DNA of 64,000 bases, from assembly GCA_016806645.1 (NCBI GenBank), contig JACSYO010000095.1, forward strand, positions 248,001 through 312,000, read 5' to 3'. Below the pieces are notes generated by a model, which saw only the letters and a program-made list of their open reading frames with translations, was not told the origin of the DNA and searched no databases. Position 1 is the stretch's first letter; the number at the start of each line of letters is the position of its first letter. The DNA comes from Ophiodon elongatus (Eukaryota > Chordata > Actinopteri > Perciformes > Hexagrammidae). This document shows, piece after piece, positions 39,453-54,761 of this stretch. A program made the translations under genes and the position numbers.

Positions 39453-41092
39453 AAAACACACCCAGTATTTGCAAAGACATTGCATTTTTACATTACAGTA
39501 ACAACAGTCAAGTTTTTACTTTCTTAAACTTTCTATTAATTTAGTTATTTTGCACACCATACAATGATGCAATGAACAAACCCTTCTTTTTATGATTACA
39601 TCTTAGTAATTTCTGTAGAACAAGCTGAAAGAGCGAACTGATTCAGAATGTACAATTTGTTATTCTTTTAATTGTGTCAGCCCCCTTGTACAACCATCAC
39701 ATTTGAAACCAAGTCGTACCCACGAGCATTTTTTTTTGTTGTTTTGATGGTTTTAAGAACTTTCCAAGGTTTTCCTTTGTCACATACAGCGATCCTCCCT
39801 CTGCTGGTGTCATGATGACAATCTACTACAGTCCATAATAAACTCAATGCAGCATCATTTTTATATTCTAACTTTCTGAATTTCAAGTAGAGTCTGGTGG
39901 TTTGTTGTTGGGATTCTTCATGGCCGAAGCTGGAAATGCGGCCACTACATCTTATCTGTTCCCTCTGCAGGTGTAGCCAAGAATCCGTAAATTGACAGTG
40001 TACTCTACATCAGGTGAAGTCACTTCTGAGACATATTGTTAGCCAGTAGTGAAATGCAGTGTACAACATTTTATTTTATTTGTGGCAATAGTTGACGGGC
40101 GAATGGATTAAATAATACTGTACGGCTGTAGGCTTCTTAGATGCCTGCTGATAACAAAGAACACTTTCTAAACAGGCAAAAGGTCAGAATGGGCTATTTA
40201 ACTAAAAAGCATCTCTTATGCTATGAAACTGAACATACTAAGCAGATTGAATATACACAACAATAAGGTAAACTTGTGCATTAGGAGGAGTGTTACTATT
40301 AGTTTCCACAACTGTGGAGCAACGCCAACACACTGTTGCTGTTGAAGCTGACCGGGAACCCACAGATGGGTCTTCCAGCTCTGCTTCTTTCCTTTGTGCT
40401 CGCCATAGTGCGACTGGCTCGCACCCCAATCTGCTTATTGTGCTGACCTCAGCGCGTGTTGCTAGCAGTCTATAGCTGATATAAGTGTCCGAGCGGAACT
40501 GGTGCTTGTGAACTTTGGTTTCGCATTACAGTATGTGCATCAATCTATATATAAAATAAAAAATGCTAAAATGGGTAGACAAATATACTGTGGCGGTAGT
40601 TAATAAAGTCTATGTGTGGGAATACACTGACACTTTAAATGTTGTTGTGCCTCTCAACCAGTCGTTTCTGACAGCAACTTCTTGTACTTTTAAAACTTTA
40701 CACAGAATAGTTTGAATACAAAGCATGACTATAGGTCAAAGCTGATCATGAGATAAATTTAGCATTTTGAGGCTGTAATTTGCGTGATGGAAATGATTCA
40801 AATAACTTTCCATTTTTCTTGGTACAGTGAAAATACCATTAGACACCCAGCCAACCAAGTAACATGAAGGTGAATATATTTCAATCAGGAGAGACTGTTA
40901 TAGAGTTGAACATTAATTTATTACAATTGCACAATATTTGAATAGTGCAAAGTCTTTGGCGATTGGACTCCATCCTGAATTAGGATAAGCAAGGGGTAGT
41001 GATGCTGATATCTGCTAAAGCAGAATCCCCCCTGGAGTCCAGATACTGGTGGTGGTGGAGAAGAAGGAAGTTGCTGTAACCCGATGAAGATT

Positions 41093-41142
41093 GGAGGAGC
41101 CCGGGGTGGAGGAGGGTGGAGGAGCCCGGGGTGGAGGAGGGT
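41093..41142 (+). repeat. Exact tandem duplication of a 25-base G-rich unit
   Basis: The unit GGAGGAGCCCGGGGTGGAGG followed by AGGGT occurs twice with no difference, preceded by GGTGGTGGTGGAG. It sits in a stretch (about 40920-41350) of higher GC that may itself be a repeat. Confidence 0.8.
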
Positions 41143-42926
41143 TGCATCTGTTTTGAGCTGAAATGACAACTGACAGCAGCAGAGAGGAGAACCTATTTAA
41201 AAGTTTGACAACAACGATGTGATTGGCTTAAGGAAACTGCGCAGAATCTGATTGGTTAATATAAAGTGCACGCCCCCCAATCAGCTGATGGAGTAATAGC
41301 AGGGAGAATTAGAGACTGAGATTATGAATGACAAAGAGTGTGGCATGTGTCTTCCTGACTGAACTTCTGCTTGAGCTACATTTCTTTCTGAAGAGATGAA
41401 CAGGATTGACATTGTCCTCAGAGCACCGAAAGCAAAGAGAAAAAATTGCGTGGGTAGAGTTTATCACATATCAAACCAATATTTTGATGTGAGGAAAATT
41501 GTCGAAAGTTTTGTTGTTACGTTAGAAACTGCACAATGAAAACAAAGACAAAAGCAGAAAAACAAACGCAAAGCTTTGTCAGACAAGGTCTCAAGATGAT
41601 TCATAACTACTACACCATTGGTTTGTTTTAATGCTGGCAACTAAGTAGAGCAGAGTAGGTATCAATTTTACATTTTATTTTAGAATTCTGGCCATTGAAA
41701 GAAAATTCAAGTGGCTGTTTTTGAGGATTTAAGTATTTACTCAGTTTCAGCTTTGTGATATCTTCCCACATGATGAACCATCTTCGCTAGCTACCGATAC
41801 TATACAGCAAATCAAATCCATCACTTGTTATTTAATAAGTCACATTTCACCTAAGTTGCAGCTAATAGGAATCCCAATAAACTTAAAACAATATGTTGAC
41901 CACGTGGCAGTTAAACAGTGAATTGAACAATAAATGTGATGAATATTTTTACAAATGACAGACATATTTCTTTGCAGCTTGCAGATGCCCTTAAAACAGT
42001 ATCCAGATCATGTGACAAAGGCTTTTAATTGTCACGGAAGCCCAAGCTCATACCTCATCCATTCCTTAGGGTTTAGCTTCATAATAAACCCCTCATCAAT
42101 AATTCTGCTGATTTACACGCTCAGCCAAGCATGTGCTGGTGCAATTAACATTACTGTGTGTGTGATTGTGATGAAGAAATTTTGTGTGCTTGTGTGCTTC
42201 TTCATGTGTTGTGGCAATTAAGATTAAAACTGGTATGCTCTCTGTGTATTTGAGTGTGTGCATGCATATGTAAGGAGTTCCTGTGGTAAATCAGTTTATT
42301 ATATTTATCAATGATGTAGGGCTCAGTGAAGAGTTCAGACATCACACACACTTTTTTTTTACTCTTGCTTACACAAACTAAGCTTGCACACACAGATACA
42401 CACATATACGTAAGCACATAAATTTGTTTCCATGTAAAAAAATTGCCTGAAGTCAGTCTGCTGAGTCCAAAGCTATTGCATTTACTTGTTACGAGAAGGG
42501 CCAGCTTACAAAAACATCTTGTAACTCTCTTCTCATGGAGATCTGTGGATGTTTCTCTCAGGCTGACATGTAAATGTGTTAACAATAGTATAGTATTGCC
42601 TTGGAAATGGGATGTTCTGCATGTTAAACACATATTAATTTGAAAAGCAAAACTCTAACTCCGTAAGCAGTGAAGCTCGTCTGCAAAAACTCAGCTACGT
42701 AATCTTATGACTTGTTGTCCATATCTTGTTGCACATTACCCTGTATGGATTTTATCATGGTGTTAAGTAAAATCACAGTGATCACCAATGGTTCATATGT
42801 GGTTAAAGAATCTCAAAAGTAGCTGTCCCACTTGTAAAATTATCGGTGCCCTGTAGAAAACGAGCTTTGTTATCTGTTATCACAATGCTGAGCTAAAGAA
42901 TGATGATAATGGCTATTAACTGTGTA

Positions 42927-42961
42927 GTCCAGGGCTCCCTAAAGCTTTTGAAGCCCTGGAC
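42927..42961. repeat. 10-bp perfect inverted repeat, 15-base loop
   Basis: GTCCAGGGCT at 42927-42936 pairs with AGCCCTGGAC at 42952-42961. The sequence after it looks repeat-derived, so this may be the end of an unrecognised element. Confidence 0.6.
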
Positions 42962-43563
42962 CTAAATGAGAAATTTACTTTCTCACCATGGGACCCATGC
43001 TCATTAAAACATAGCATTTTTATCATGGGGACCAAAACTGAGTAAATGTGGATTTTCACATTGGGTCGAAGGCTCAGTGAGGTTACCGCAATCGTGTAGT
43101 TCAGTTAGTCCATCAGGCTGGGAACCTGATCATTAAAACATTAAAAAGTATAGCCAAGGTCCACTTTTGGTCCCGAACCAGTCTTTGAACAACACTTCTT
43201 TACACTGTATGGCTCCCAGTGGTAATATTATAGCTGTATTGCAGAGAATTATGCAATATATAATCATTACAAAGAACCAGAGACTGATGATAATGAGTTT
43301 TACCTGTCTAGAGAATGGAGTGCTTATGAATCATAATCTAAAAGACTGTCTGTAGCAGCCTCTAGCCTGTAGTAAAGCACAGTCTAATGGACAGACACAC
43401 ATGAGAATATGTTTCAATCAGTTTGAGAACGGTATGTTTATGAATAATTCTCACACTGACTATTGATTAGAATATTACGTGATACTGAAAATAGATTGAT
43501 AGGTAGAGACGGAAATAAAGAACAGATACAGAAAAAAATAGACAGGGAGACAGAGAGACAAAC

Positions 43564-43622
43564 AGATAGATAGATAGATAGATAGATGGAAAAACAGATA
43601 GATAAATAGACAGACAGACAAA
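43564..43622. repeat. (GATA)n and (GACA)n microsatellite
   Basis: About six GATA units, an interruption, further GATA and then GACA units. Confidence 0.9.
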
Positions 43623-45611
43623 GAGAGAGATGGTTAGGTATCCAAAAGATACACCAATTAAAAGACAAATATAAGAGTCATAACTAGAACATGTTAAATG
43701 GTTCAAATGAAAGCAGCCCATCTTGCAGTTGTCCTCTCTCAGCGGCAACATTAGCTTACTGCTGAGGATGTGTCATAATTATAGAGAGGCAGAAAGATTG
43801 TGATTAAGGAGTTTTACTCCCTAGACAATGACCTAGAACTGTAATGAATCATTATTGTGAGAGTGTAGTTTATAATCAGTGTTTTCTCCAGGAGTGTCGG
43901 GCAAGGTAGTTCTGGGCCACAGATTACTCAAATGAAAGTGATGCGACCACTTGAACCATTGAAATCACACAATGGTACAGCACCACAGCTGAATACATTT
44001 GGGAAAACCTCACAGTAATGCAGACAGTAACCATCAATGTAGTGTGTTTCATTCCACATGGCTTTGACTCAGCATCACAACAAGTGTATTTATGTGGATA
44101 AATCTTGTGGGCGCAACAAAGTGATGCTGGGAAGATGGCTGCAGTCTTCAGCTCTCGGCTTGATTGACCTGTGAGCACAAGAGCGTGGAGGAGAGAGAGA
44201 GGGCTGAGTGGATAAGAGGCAACACTGAGAGCAGAGTAGAGCATATCAACAAACTGCACTTCACACATTTCTCTCCTCATCCAACAGGCATCTGAAGAGC
44301 ACCTCAAAGGCTCTTACCTGAAACACGTGTCAGCTGATCACACAAACACACACACACATGCGCACGCACACGCATTCGCAAACACACGCGCACAAAATAC
44401 TCTCCCACGCTCTTCCTGCCTCTTTCTTTCTCCTTGCATTCTCCTTGCATTCTCTGTCATTGACTCTTTGACCACAGTTTATTTTTTAATGGTTCATCTG
44501 TCTGTTGTTATAATAACTAATCTTTTGTGCTACACTGTTTGCATGTTCAATACAAATGTCTTTTGTGTCTATCCGTCTTCACTTTTCCCTCTAAGCCAGT
44601 GGTTTTACATTTTTCTCCAGCTCCCTGAGCCAGTAACTCTTTCCCTCGGGGAAGTTAACAATAGTTTTTACAACAAAGAAGACAAAGCTAACAACATAAA
44701 ATACATCAAATTTGATGTACAACCTTAATGAAGATATTCAATATGGCCTTGTTTCATAATTTTAACCCTGTTTCTAAGACTCTATTAAATCACATTCTTG
44801 TTTTTAATTCTGAATCAACCAACTCTGTACTGTAATGTAAAAGTGTTGCTATGCTACCTAAACTGCTCCTAGTGACACCAAACAGCTCTGTGCAGCAAAG
44901 TATTTAAACAATGGAGACAAAATTAATTACTCAAGCATTTAATGTGAGACATATTTATTGGAGTTAAAGTTTATTAATGAGATTCTTCCATACCAACAGA
45001 AAAGAAGTATAACATAATATCACAACCATTCAACAATATAGTAAATATGTTGTAATTTGTAGTATGTGCCTTCAATCTTTTGAAAAGGATTTAATAAAGG
45101 GATAATAAAATATTATTTTTCTTTTATCGTCATCGTCAGAAATATACATTCTTAGCATGTAAACTTAAAATGATATCTTATAGATACTTAATTAATTTAA
45201 ATTGGATTGATAGGTTTCCAGTTTGTAAATTACTCATGTGTCACACCCTCTTGAGTATTTATGATGGCCTAATTTATTTATTTATGATGGCCTAATCTGG
45301 CTATGTTTAGGGCTAATTATGATGACAGCAGTCACATAATCTCTTTATGCTTGTGGGCATGTCGAATACTGTTGTAATACCGGTTTGTCAGTGGGCTTAT
45401 TTTATTAAATTCATTCGTAATAAGCAAATAACAGAAATCCAATGAATAAATCAACAAGTGAAAAAAAGGGTAAAAAAGAGAGAGAGAGAACACAGAAATA
45501 TGAATTTAACACCACACCCTCTGACACCCTTTTTGAGAATTTTGGTGATGCCATTAGCTCAGTGGTAGAAAACCGCTCAGATCAGCACTATACATAGTTA
45601 TTGTACATAAT

Positions 45612-45757
45612 AACTTTATCTGCAAAGTAACTAATATTGTGTAGTAAAAAAGTATAGGATTTCTTTCTGAAATGTAATGGTGTAGAAGTATAAAGTTGTA
45701 TAAAATTAAATATTAAAGTAAAGAACAGATATAGTTCCATCCCACTACTGCAGCAGC
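45612..45757. mobile_element. Fragment of the same MITE family as the outer element at 47435
   Basis: The order GTGTAGTAAAAAAGTATAGG, TCTGAAATGTAATGGTGTAGAAG, TATAAAGTTGTATAAAATTAA, AAAGTAAAGAACAG and CATCCCACTACTGCAG is that of the right half of the CAGTGGTGGAAG fish MITE. The left half is missing. Confidence 0.6.
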
Positions 45758-46917
45758 CACATAGTCTTTATGTTTGTTACCAAGGAATTAATATTTTTCA
45801 GACAGTTCATAGAGATATTACTTATTCTAAGGCATGAGTTCATAGCGAATAGTTGAGGACAGGAGGAACCGAGTCATTTAATGAGTTTAAACCCTGTCTA
45901 TAGGAGTGGGCGGCTGACACCAAGAGTCTATTAGACATCAGAAATGCCAAACATAAATGGGCATCAATGAGAAAATTAATCACTTTTTCCAAATTCTTTA
46001 AAAGTTGACTTTTAGATATAAAAGGTTTGCTGAAGACACTTTGATGATATGGAAATTATATTATGCATCATAAGCTTGTGTTTAGGCGTTGAATGGTCTT
46101 TTAAGTGCAAATATGGGATTAAGTCAGCTCGAGGATTTTTGACAAGCCCAGCAATATTGTCATATATTTGGCAGCTATTTTTTCTATAACAATCTCATGT
46201 TGTTTGCATGAGCTGGATTTGTTTCGGCAATGTGAACCTTTGTATTTGATGCCAATGAAAGCCATTTGAACATTAGTGAGAGAAAAAGGATGAGAGTGTG
46301 ACAGAGAAGGTGTGTTTTTATCGGGTGTTTGTGTGGTGATTTTTGGACGGAACATCAAAAACACAGCAGAGCAATAAGACAGCGTGTTCTGTTTGCATCA
46401 TATCTCACGCAAACATGCATAAACAGTGTCCAATACGCTCTCAACCCCTCAGCAAAAATCACACAAACACATCAAATCATTCATCCATCTTTTATGCTAG
46501 GATGCACCACTCTCAGCACCCCTTTGTAAATTGCAGCTAATGTGTACTAGAGAGAAAATGCGGGGTGAGCAAGCTGAGATTACAAAAGTAGAGAGAAGGA
46601 CTCAGTGGGTGCAGAGGCAGATGTGGAGGACAGGAAGATGTGGGACAAGAGGACAAGTGAGAAAGATACAAGAAAAGATTAACAGGAAGTAAAAGAGATG
46701 CTAAGAGGTCAGATACAGCTCTTTCTCTGGGATATTCTCTTTACTTTCCCTTTTTCCTATTGTAGCCCCTTTTCAGCATTCTCCTCATTTCCATTTTATT
46801 CATTATCTCCTTCTTTTCACTTTATATTTTGTTTTTTTTCTAACCACCATTATTCATCCACAGAGTTCCATTAAGACAGAGCTGGTTTAAACTGGTTTCT
46901 GTCATGTTGTCTGGTCT

Positions 46918-46980
46918 CATTTACATTTACATTACATTTCAGGCATGCAGCAGATGCTTCCAGCCACAGCGAAGTCTAAT
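46918..46980 (-). repeat. Possible short SINE tail remnant
   Basis: CATTTACATTTACATTAC followed by GCAGATGCTTCCAGCCACAGCG resembles the reverse of the fish SINE end that contains GCAGACGCTTTTATCCAAAGCG. A similar forward fragment (GGCATCTGCTAA) lies near 62898-62909. Confidence 0.35.
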
Positions 46981-47434
46981 ACCAATGAAAGATCCCAAAT
47001 ATGAGCTGGACAAAAATTGGCATGTGTTTTGCGTTTGTGCTTTTTTTCAGGAACACAACTGATCATGCAGATAGATGAGAAAAACAAATCATTGCACATG
47101 TTGTTTTTAATTTCGACCACAAGAAATGTTCTTCCATATAATTTTCTTTTTAAACTTTTGTTTAAATTTTTTTGGGGACTATTTCTCCCCCGAGAGGTCT
47201 TATTGAATCTTTATGCAATTGCACACTACATGTTTGGATTTGCTTAGGAGCAGAACATTTTAGATCTTCTAAAAACTAAGATAAAGTTTATTATGGAAGC
47301 AGGCAAATTGTATGGGAGGCACAATTGCTGAAATAATTCATACTAGAGCAAATTTCCACACATACTGGAAAACCTTAAAGTCCATGGAAATTGTATTGAT
47401 TTGAAAATAAATACAATATTCATGCACTTTTTAA

Positions 47435-48299
47435 CAGGTGGAAGATGTATTCAGAACCTTTACTTAGTGTAGTACAAGTGTGTAGGATTTGCTGGCATCT
47501 TGGGGTGAGGTTGCAGATTGCAACCAACTGAAAGTTATTCAGTGTGCCAAGCGTGTAGGAGAGCTACAAAAACAAAATGTGAATGGCCCTCTCTAGAGCC
47601 AGTGTTTGGTCTGTTCACTCTGGGTCACTGTAGAAACATGGATGCTGGCTCATGATGAGAATTCGCTACATATTTAGACATAAATGGCTTATTCTAAGGT
47701 AATGAAAACACAAAGATTCTTATTTTCAAATGATTATACACAAAATATAATTTCTTAAAATTATATTTAATTTCTGCCAATAAATCCCACTAAATGCTAC
47801 ACACTGTTCTTTAAAGTAGAAGTAGAAATGTAACAATGTAAAAATACCCAGTTTAAAGTTTAAGTCCTCCAATTAATATTTTAATTATAAGCACTATTAT
47901 GGGCAATTTATTTGAGTATCATAATTAAAAAAGTTATCATTATGGAGGCAGAATGACTCCTGTCATTACATGTTTATATTATTATTGATATTATTGTATC
48001 TTTGGGTTATTATTACTGATGTATTAACCTGTAAGTAGTATTTAATTCATTGTTGCGGCTGGCCAAGCTGGAGAACATTTACAGAGAACATACTTTTTTG
48101 TATAGAGCTGGGTATGTCAAGTTTAGTATTTATGAGCATGTCCTTGGAAAAGAAAGAATGTAGACAAATTAAATTTATCGGTTTAAGTGTAAGCATAAAA
48201 TGGAAAGGCTACAAATATAAGAAAGACAAGTACAGACTCTTAAAAATTACAGTGCAAGTACAGTGCATGAGTAAAAGTACTTAGTCCCTTCCAACACTG
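47435..48299. mobile_element. Outer MITE (hAT-like ends), interrupted
   Basis: The left end reads CAGGTGGAAGATGTATTCAGA and the right end GTACTTAGTCCCTTCCAACACTG, whose complement begins CAGTGTTGGAAGGGACTAAG. These match the imperfect terminal inverted repeats of a common fish element starting CAGTGGTGGAAGAAGTACT. Inner blocks such as GAAATGTAACAATGTAAAAATAC and AAGTACAGTGCATGAGTAAAAGTAC also fit that family. A second MITE sits inside it at 47475-47814. The superfamily is from memory and no 8-bp target duplication was found. Confidence 0.75.
47475..47814. mobile_element. Inner MITE inserted into the outer MITE
   Basis: AGTGTGTAGGATTT at 47477-47490 and AAATGCTACACACT at 47792-47805 are terminal inverted repeats matching at 13 of 14 positions. 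Internal blocks (GAGGTTGCAGATTGCAACCAACTG, GGCCCTCTCTAGAGCCAGTGTTTGGT, GTAGAAACATGGATGCTGG) are those of a very common fish repeat. AGTA lies on each side (47471-47474 and 47815-47818) and may be the target duplication. Confidence 0.8.
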
Positions 48300-49614
48300 C
48301 AAATGTCCATGTTCTTTATTCGCTAAGAGCAATCAGTCAAATGTCTCATGTCTCATCTCATGACATCTGGCAGAATGAATTCAAGCTCTGTTCAGTGACG
48401 AGCAAAAGTTCAAAAGGTTCACAGTTTTCTACAAATGTCAACGCCTCACAATTGAAGGCATTTTGAATGCATCTTGACCTGGGCCTTGTCAAGCTAACAC
48501 TACTCTACTGGTAGTAATGTTAGCATTTTGTGGGAAAAAACAACATTATGAATAAAGACTGAAACATAAGCTAAGAAAAAAATTAACAAATGTAAGTAGA
48601 TTTATTTTCTGGAGAGGATAATAGTTTTCTCTGCTTATCTATTTACTACTTATCTTAACAGCCTTTCGTGATACTTAATGAAGTAAAGTTGCGTGCAAAA
48701 ATATCTTTATTTATATGGTGAATATAAGCATTTTTCCTGTTTTCTTCCTTTTAGTTTAGGAATTGATGACTTTTATAATTTAGGTATATATTTTATCTTA
48801 ATTTAATTACCAATGTGTTAACATTAGCCCTTCTACTATAAAATTAAACGTCAATGTGGTTGTCAGAGGTAATTTGCTTTCTAATCATGTTGCTGTGACA
48901 TCTGAGTTTTTTGCTCACTGGCTGTATGTTATTTGACAAATTTTCTAAATTGTATATAATCTTAATTTTTTTTGTATTACTGTGTAAAATCTAGATGTTT
49001 GGAATTTGTATGTGCTTATAGCATCTTTTTGATGACTTTGATGATATGCATCTGTTTGTAAAAACGTTAGAAAATCTTAGTGAACTACACTTTTCTACAT
49101 GTATATTATTCAGTTCAAACTAAATACTTTTGTAAAGGACCAGAGACATTTGAGGCGTGTTTATTTTGTGTTGAATGATCTCTATAGACTGATAAATTAC
49201 TGATCATAATATTGGATTTGCTGCTCTTTGATGAAAAAAATAAACACAAAAGGGAGAGGCCTTGTTTTCACATTGAATCCTTAGTATTGTTCCTGTCAAC
49301 TGAGAATAGATCTATTTTAAAATTCAAAGGCTGACTGCATGCCTCATTTTGTGAACTCTCAACAACAGTAGGGGATATTTCTCACAGTTGGGAGTTATTC
49401 TAACTGTGCTTTAACACTTGACTGTCATCACATATTAAAAAATACTCAGATGCTTGTGGTCACAATAACAATGACGATTTGTATCCCAGCTCACTTCCAT
49501 CTTACTTTAAAAATCAGTATGAGAACAAGTTTGATAATTTACCTTCATGTCCATCAAATGCACATATATAACCTCAAAACAACACTACCTACCATATATT
49601 TTTCCTTTTTTCAG

Positions 49615-49696
49615 TGAGTCAAAGTGGTCTTGCTGGTGATGTCTGTCCAGATCCTGGAGTTCCAGAAAATGGCAAGAGGATGGGCTCAATCTTCCA
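49615..49696 (+). CDS. csmd1: csmd1 exon: linker end and first half of the second Sushi domain
   Basis: An 82-base exon entering in phase 1 and leaving in phase 2. It encodes LSQSGLAGD, the last part of the linker, then VCPDPGVPENGKRMGSIF, which is the start of a Sushi domain with its first cysteine and the CxDPGxPxNG signature. The acceptor is a long T-rich tract ending in TTTTTTCAG at 49614. The donor is GTAAGT from 49697. A reading that runs on meets TAA at once, which supports the donor position. The linker part differs most from human CSMD1 as I remember it, so it is probably under weaker constraint than the domains. Confidence 0.92.
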
Positions 49697-52482
<2,786 letters not shown>

Positions 52483-52663
52483 TAGGTGTCCATGCATTAG
52501 AGCCCAAGTTATTTTATACAATGAGTTCATGTCTACCGACAGCAACAGATTAAGTCCAGCAAAGTGAATCTGCTGCTTGGTATGAATGTTCATCAAGTCT
52601 ATGTTTTGCTTCGATGTATTGCAATGATTTGGCTGCTTTAAGTACGTCAGTGCCATCTTCAGA

Positions 52664-52735
52664 TTCTGATTCAGATTTAACTTTATTGTCATTGCGCAGA
52701 GTACAAGTACAAAGACAACGAAATGTAGTTAGTGC
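52664..52735 (-). repeat. LINE (L2-like) 3' end on the minus strand
   Basis: AACTTTATTGTCATTGCGCAG followed by AGTACAAGTACAAAGACAACG is the reverse complement of a frequent fish L2-like 3' terminus. Confidence 0.55.
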
Positions 52736-52929
52736 AATGTTATTGCATCATTGATAACAACTGCATCACACATCAATGAAATAAGACAAATAACAGATGT
52801 CTATTCATATTTATATTGCATTGAAAGTATCTCGTCATTCTTTCAGTGCTAGTATGTCATGATATTTACTTAAGTATTCAAAATCATAGGAGAAAGTTAA
52901 CTGTTTCTTAGTTTTCTGAAGACATCCTA

Positions 52930-53125
52930 AGACTATATTTGTATAGTACATTTGCAAACACTATCATACATATTCATACTGATTGTGGCAGAGCCGTAAG
53001 GCAAGGTGCTGACCTGCTTATTGGACTCACTGTGTTCATTCAGTGTTATGCCTAAGGACACTTCGGCATGCTGTTCGATGGAGCCAAGAGTTTAACCACC
53101 AACCCTTACGAATGGTTTTAATCAC
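52930..53125 (-). mobile_element. tRNA-derived SINE, diverged copy 3
   Basis: Read on the minus strand, blocks such as GAAGTGTCCTTAGGCATAACACTGAA and CAAATGTACTATACAAATATAG correspond to GTGTCCTTGGGCAAGACACTTAA and AAAGCGCGATACAAGTACAG of copy 1, in the same order. The B-box region reads GGTGGTTAAACTCTTGGCTCC and no longer fits the consensus. This copy is much older than copies 1 and 2. Confidence 0.6.
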
Positions 53126-54439
53126 CCCAGAGGTCCACAGGTTAAAAAAAATGAAGGCAAAAATGATGCCCTTCCTGTCATCAGCGATCCCACTGCTTTA
53201 GGCTGGGTAGCACTGGAACTAGACTTTCATATTCACAATATATTCACCAAATGCACCATTTAGACTTTTAAATATGCTTGTAATAGTTTTAGGATAACAG
53301 TGGAGTTCCATGGCGGGAATGTGTAAGCTACATTAAAGTTTGGCCACACAGACAACAAATGTTAGTACAATAAATCCATTGTTAGTTTTTGTTTCTTCAG
53401 GGCATTTGTTGATGATAATAAAAAGATAAAATAAGGCCAACCTATAATATGATACTTACTGTTGCCCAAGATCCCCAGGCTGTTGTTCCAAAGCCACAAA
53501 TGTGTCAAAAGCCTGTTCACCCTCAGTCATTAAACTGGACACTGAAACAAGGTTCCTTTCTCAGCTTCTCTGGCAAGGAATCCTCTGCTCAGGTCAAAAG
53601 GTTCAGAGCGTAGCTGAGAGCCAGGCCCTGCAAAGCCCTAAAGCTTATCAATAAAACTAACCAATGTAGTATGTTTATATAGCATGATATAGTACCTACA
53701 TTTGACTTTATTCATGGTAAAAGCCTCTGATTATGTTCACTATATTGTATAAGCAGTGCTGATATTTTGCATACCTTTTTTAATGCTATAATACTTTAGT
53801 CTGGTTCCATACCTCTGAATCTGCCCAAATCTCCCACTTTTCCAGCGTTTAAATTGGTCTAATGTGGGGCTCACAGTAACACAAATAACAACTCTGAAAT
53901 GGGTATATGTCTTACTGCTCCTAGCAACTGCTACCTCAGCTTGTGTGCACTGAAAATGACAAAAAATGGATGCCTGCACAATCCAGATACCCATTTGTAA
54001 AGCATTAAATATAAAATTGTTGTCAGACAAACTATATCATCTGTATAGACCGAATTTTCTGAATCTTTATCTGGGTATGTTTTTTTGCTGGTATTTATCA
54101 ATGCAGAGGCTCTAAAAGTTTACTATCACTGAAACTGTGAATATAAGATATATATAATAACTGAAATAATGAATAATATCAATGTGATTTACATTTTGTT
54201 GTTTGTTTATGTGTTCAAATCATGATTCACTTTCTGACTGACTGGCTGAGTAACTAAATAAATAACAGTTTGAGTGGCAGAGCAATGATGCAGTCGCTCT
54301 CACTGCCCACATGTTTACTGACAATAGCGTGTAGGGTTTATTGCCCCACAATGAAAAGGCAGACAGATAGCATACACACCCAAGTGTTTGTGCACACAAC
54401 ACACACTTATATTGACAGCAAGTATCCAAAGGACAATGT

Positions 54440-54464
54440 CACACACACACACACACACACACAT

Positions 54465-54522
<58 letters not shown>
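54440..54522. repeat. (CA)n microsatellite facing a (TG)n array
   Basis: CA repeat with two small interruptions, complementary to the TG array at 54636-54720. Confidence 0.97.
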
Positions 54523-54526
<4 letters not shown>

Positions 54527-54630
54527 TAGCTGCAGCAGTATTTGCCTTGAGCTGTGTATGTGTGTTTGACGGACAGGAAGTCCCAGTGCTCAGACTCACA
54601 CTATAGGGTCCCTGTCACATTGTATTAGAG

Positions 54631-54635
<5 letters not shown>

Positions 54636-54695
<60 letters not shown>

Positions 54696-54720
54696 TGTGT
54701 GTGTGTCTGTGTGTGTGTGC
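54636..54720. repeat. (TG)n microsatellite
   Basis: TG repeat with two TCTG interruptions, leading into a CCTG array. Confidence 0.97.
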
Positions 54721-54722
54721 GA

Positions 54723-54723
54723 G

Positions 54724-54757
<34 letters not shown>

Positions 54758-54761
54758 TGCC
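54723..54761. repeat. (CCTG)n tetranucleotide array
   Basis: Eight GCCT units followed by GTCT and GCC. Confidence 0.95.

Larger units (their letters stand above)
39105..49614 (+). other. csmd1: csmd1 intron between linker and Sushi2 exons
   Basis: A 10510-base phase 1 intron. It holds (CA)n and (AT)n arrays, a tandem 25-base G-rich duplication, a GATA array, a MITE fragment (45612-45757) and a nested MITE pair (47435-48299). 48300-49600 is very AT-rich and empty of features I recognise. Confidence 0.85.

Noticed and set aside
42202..42633. 143-codon minus-strand open frame
   Set aside because: Longest of the unexplained frames in this intron, but it has no recognisable domain, runs through a CA-rich stretch and lies antisense in a csmd1 intron.
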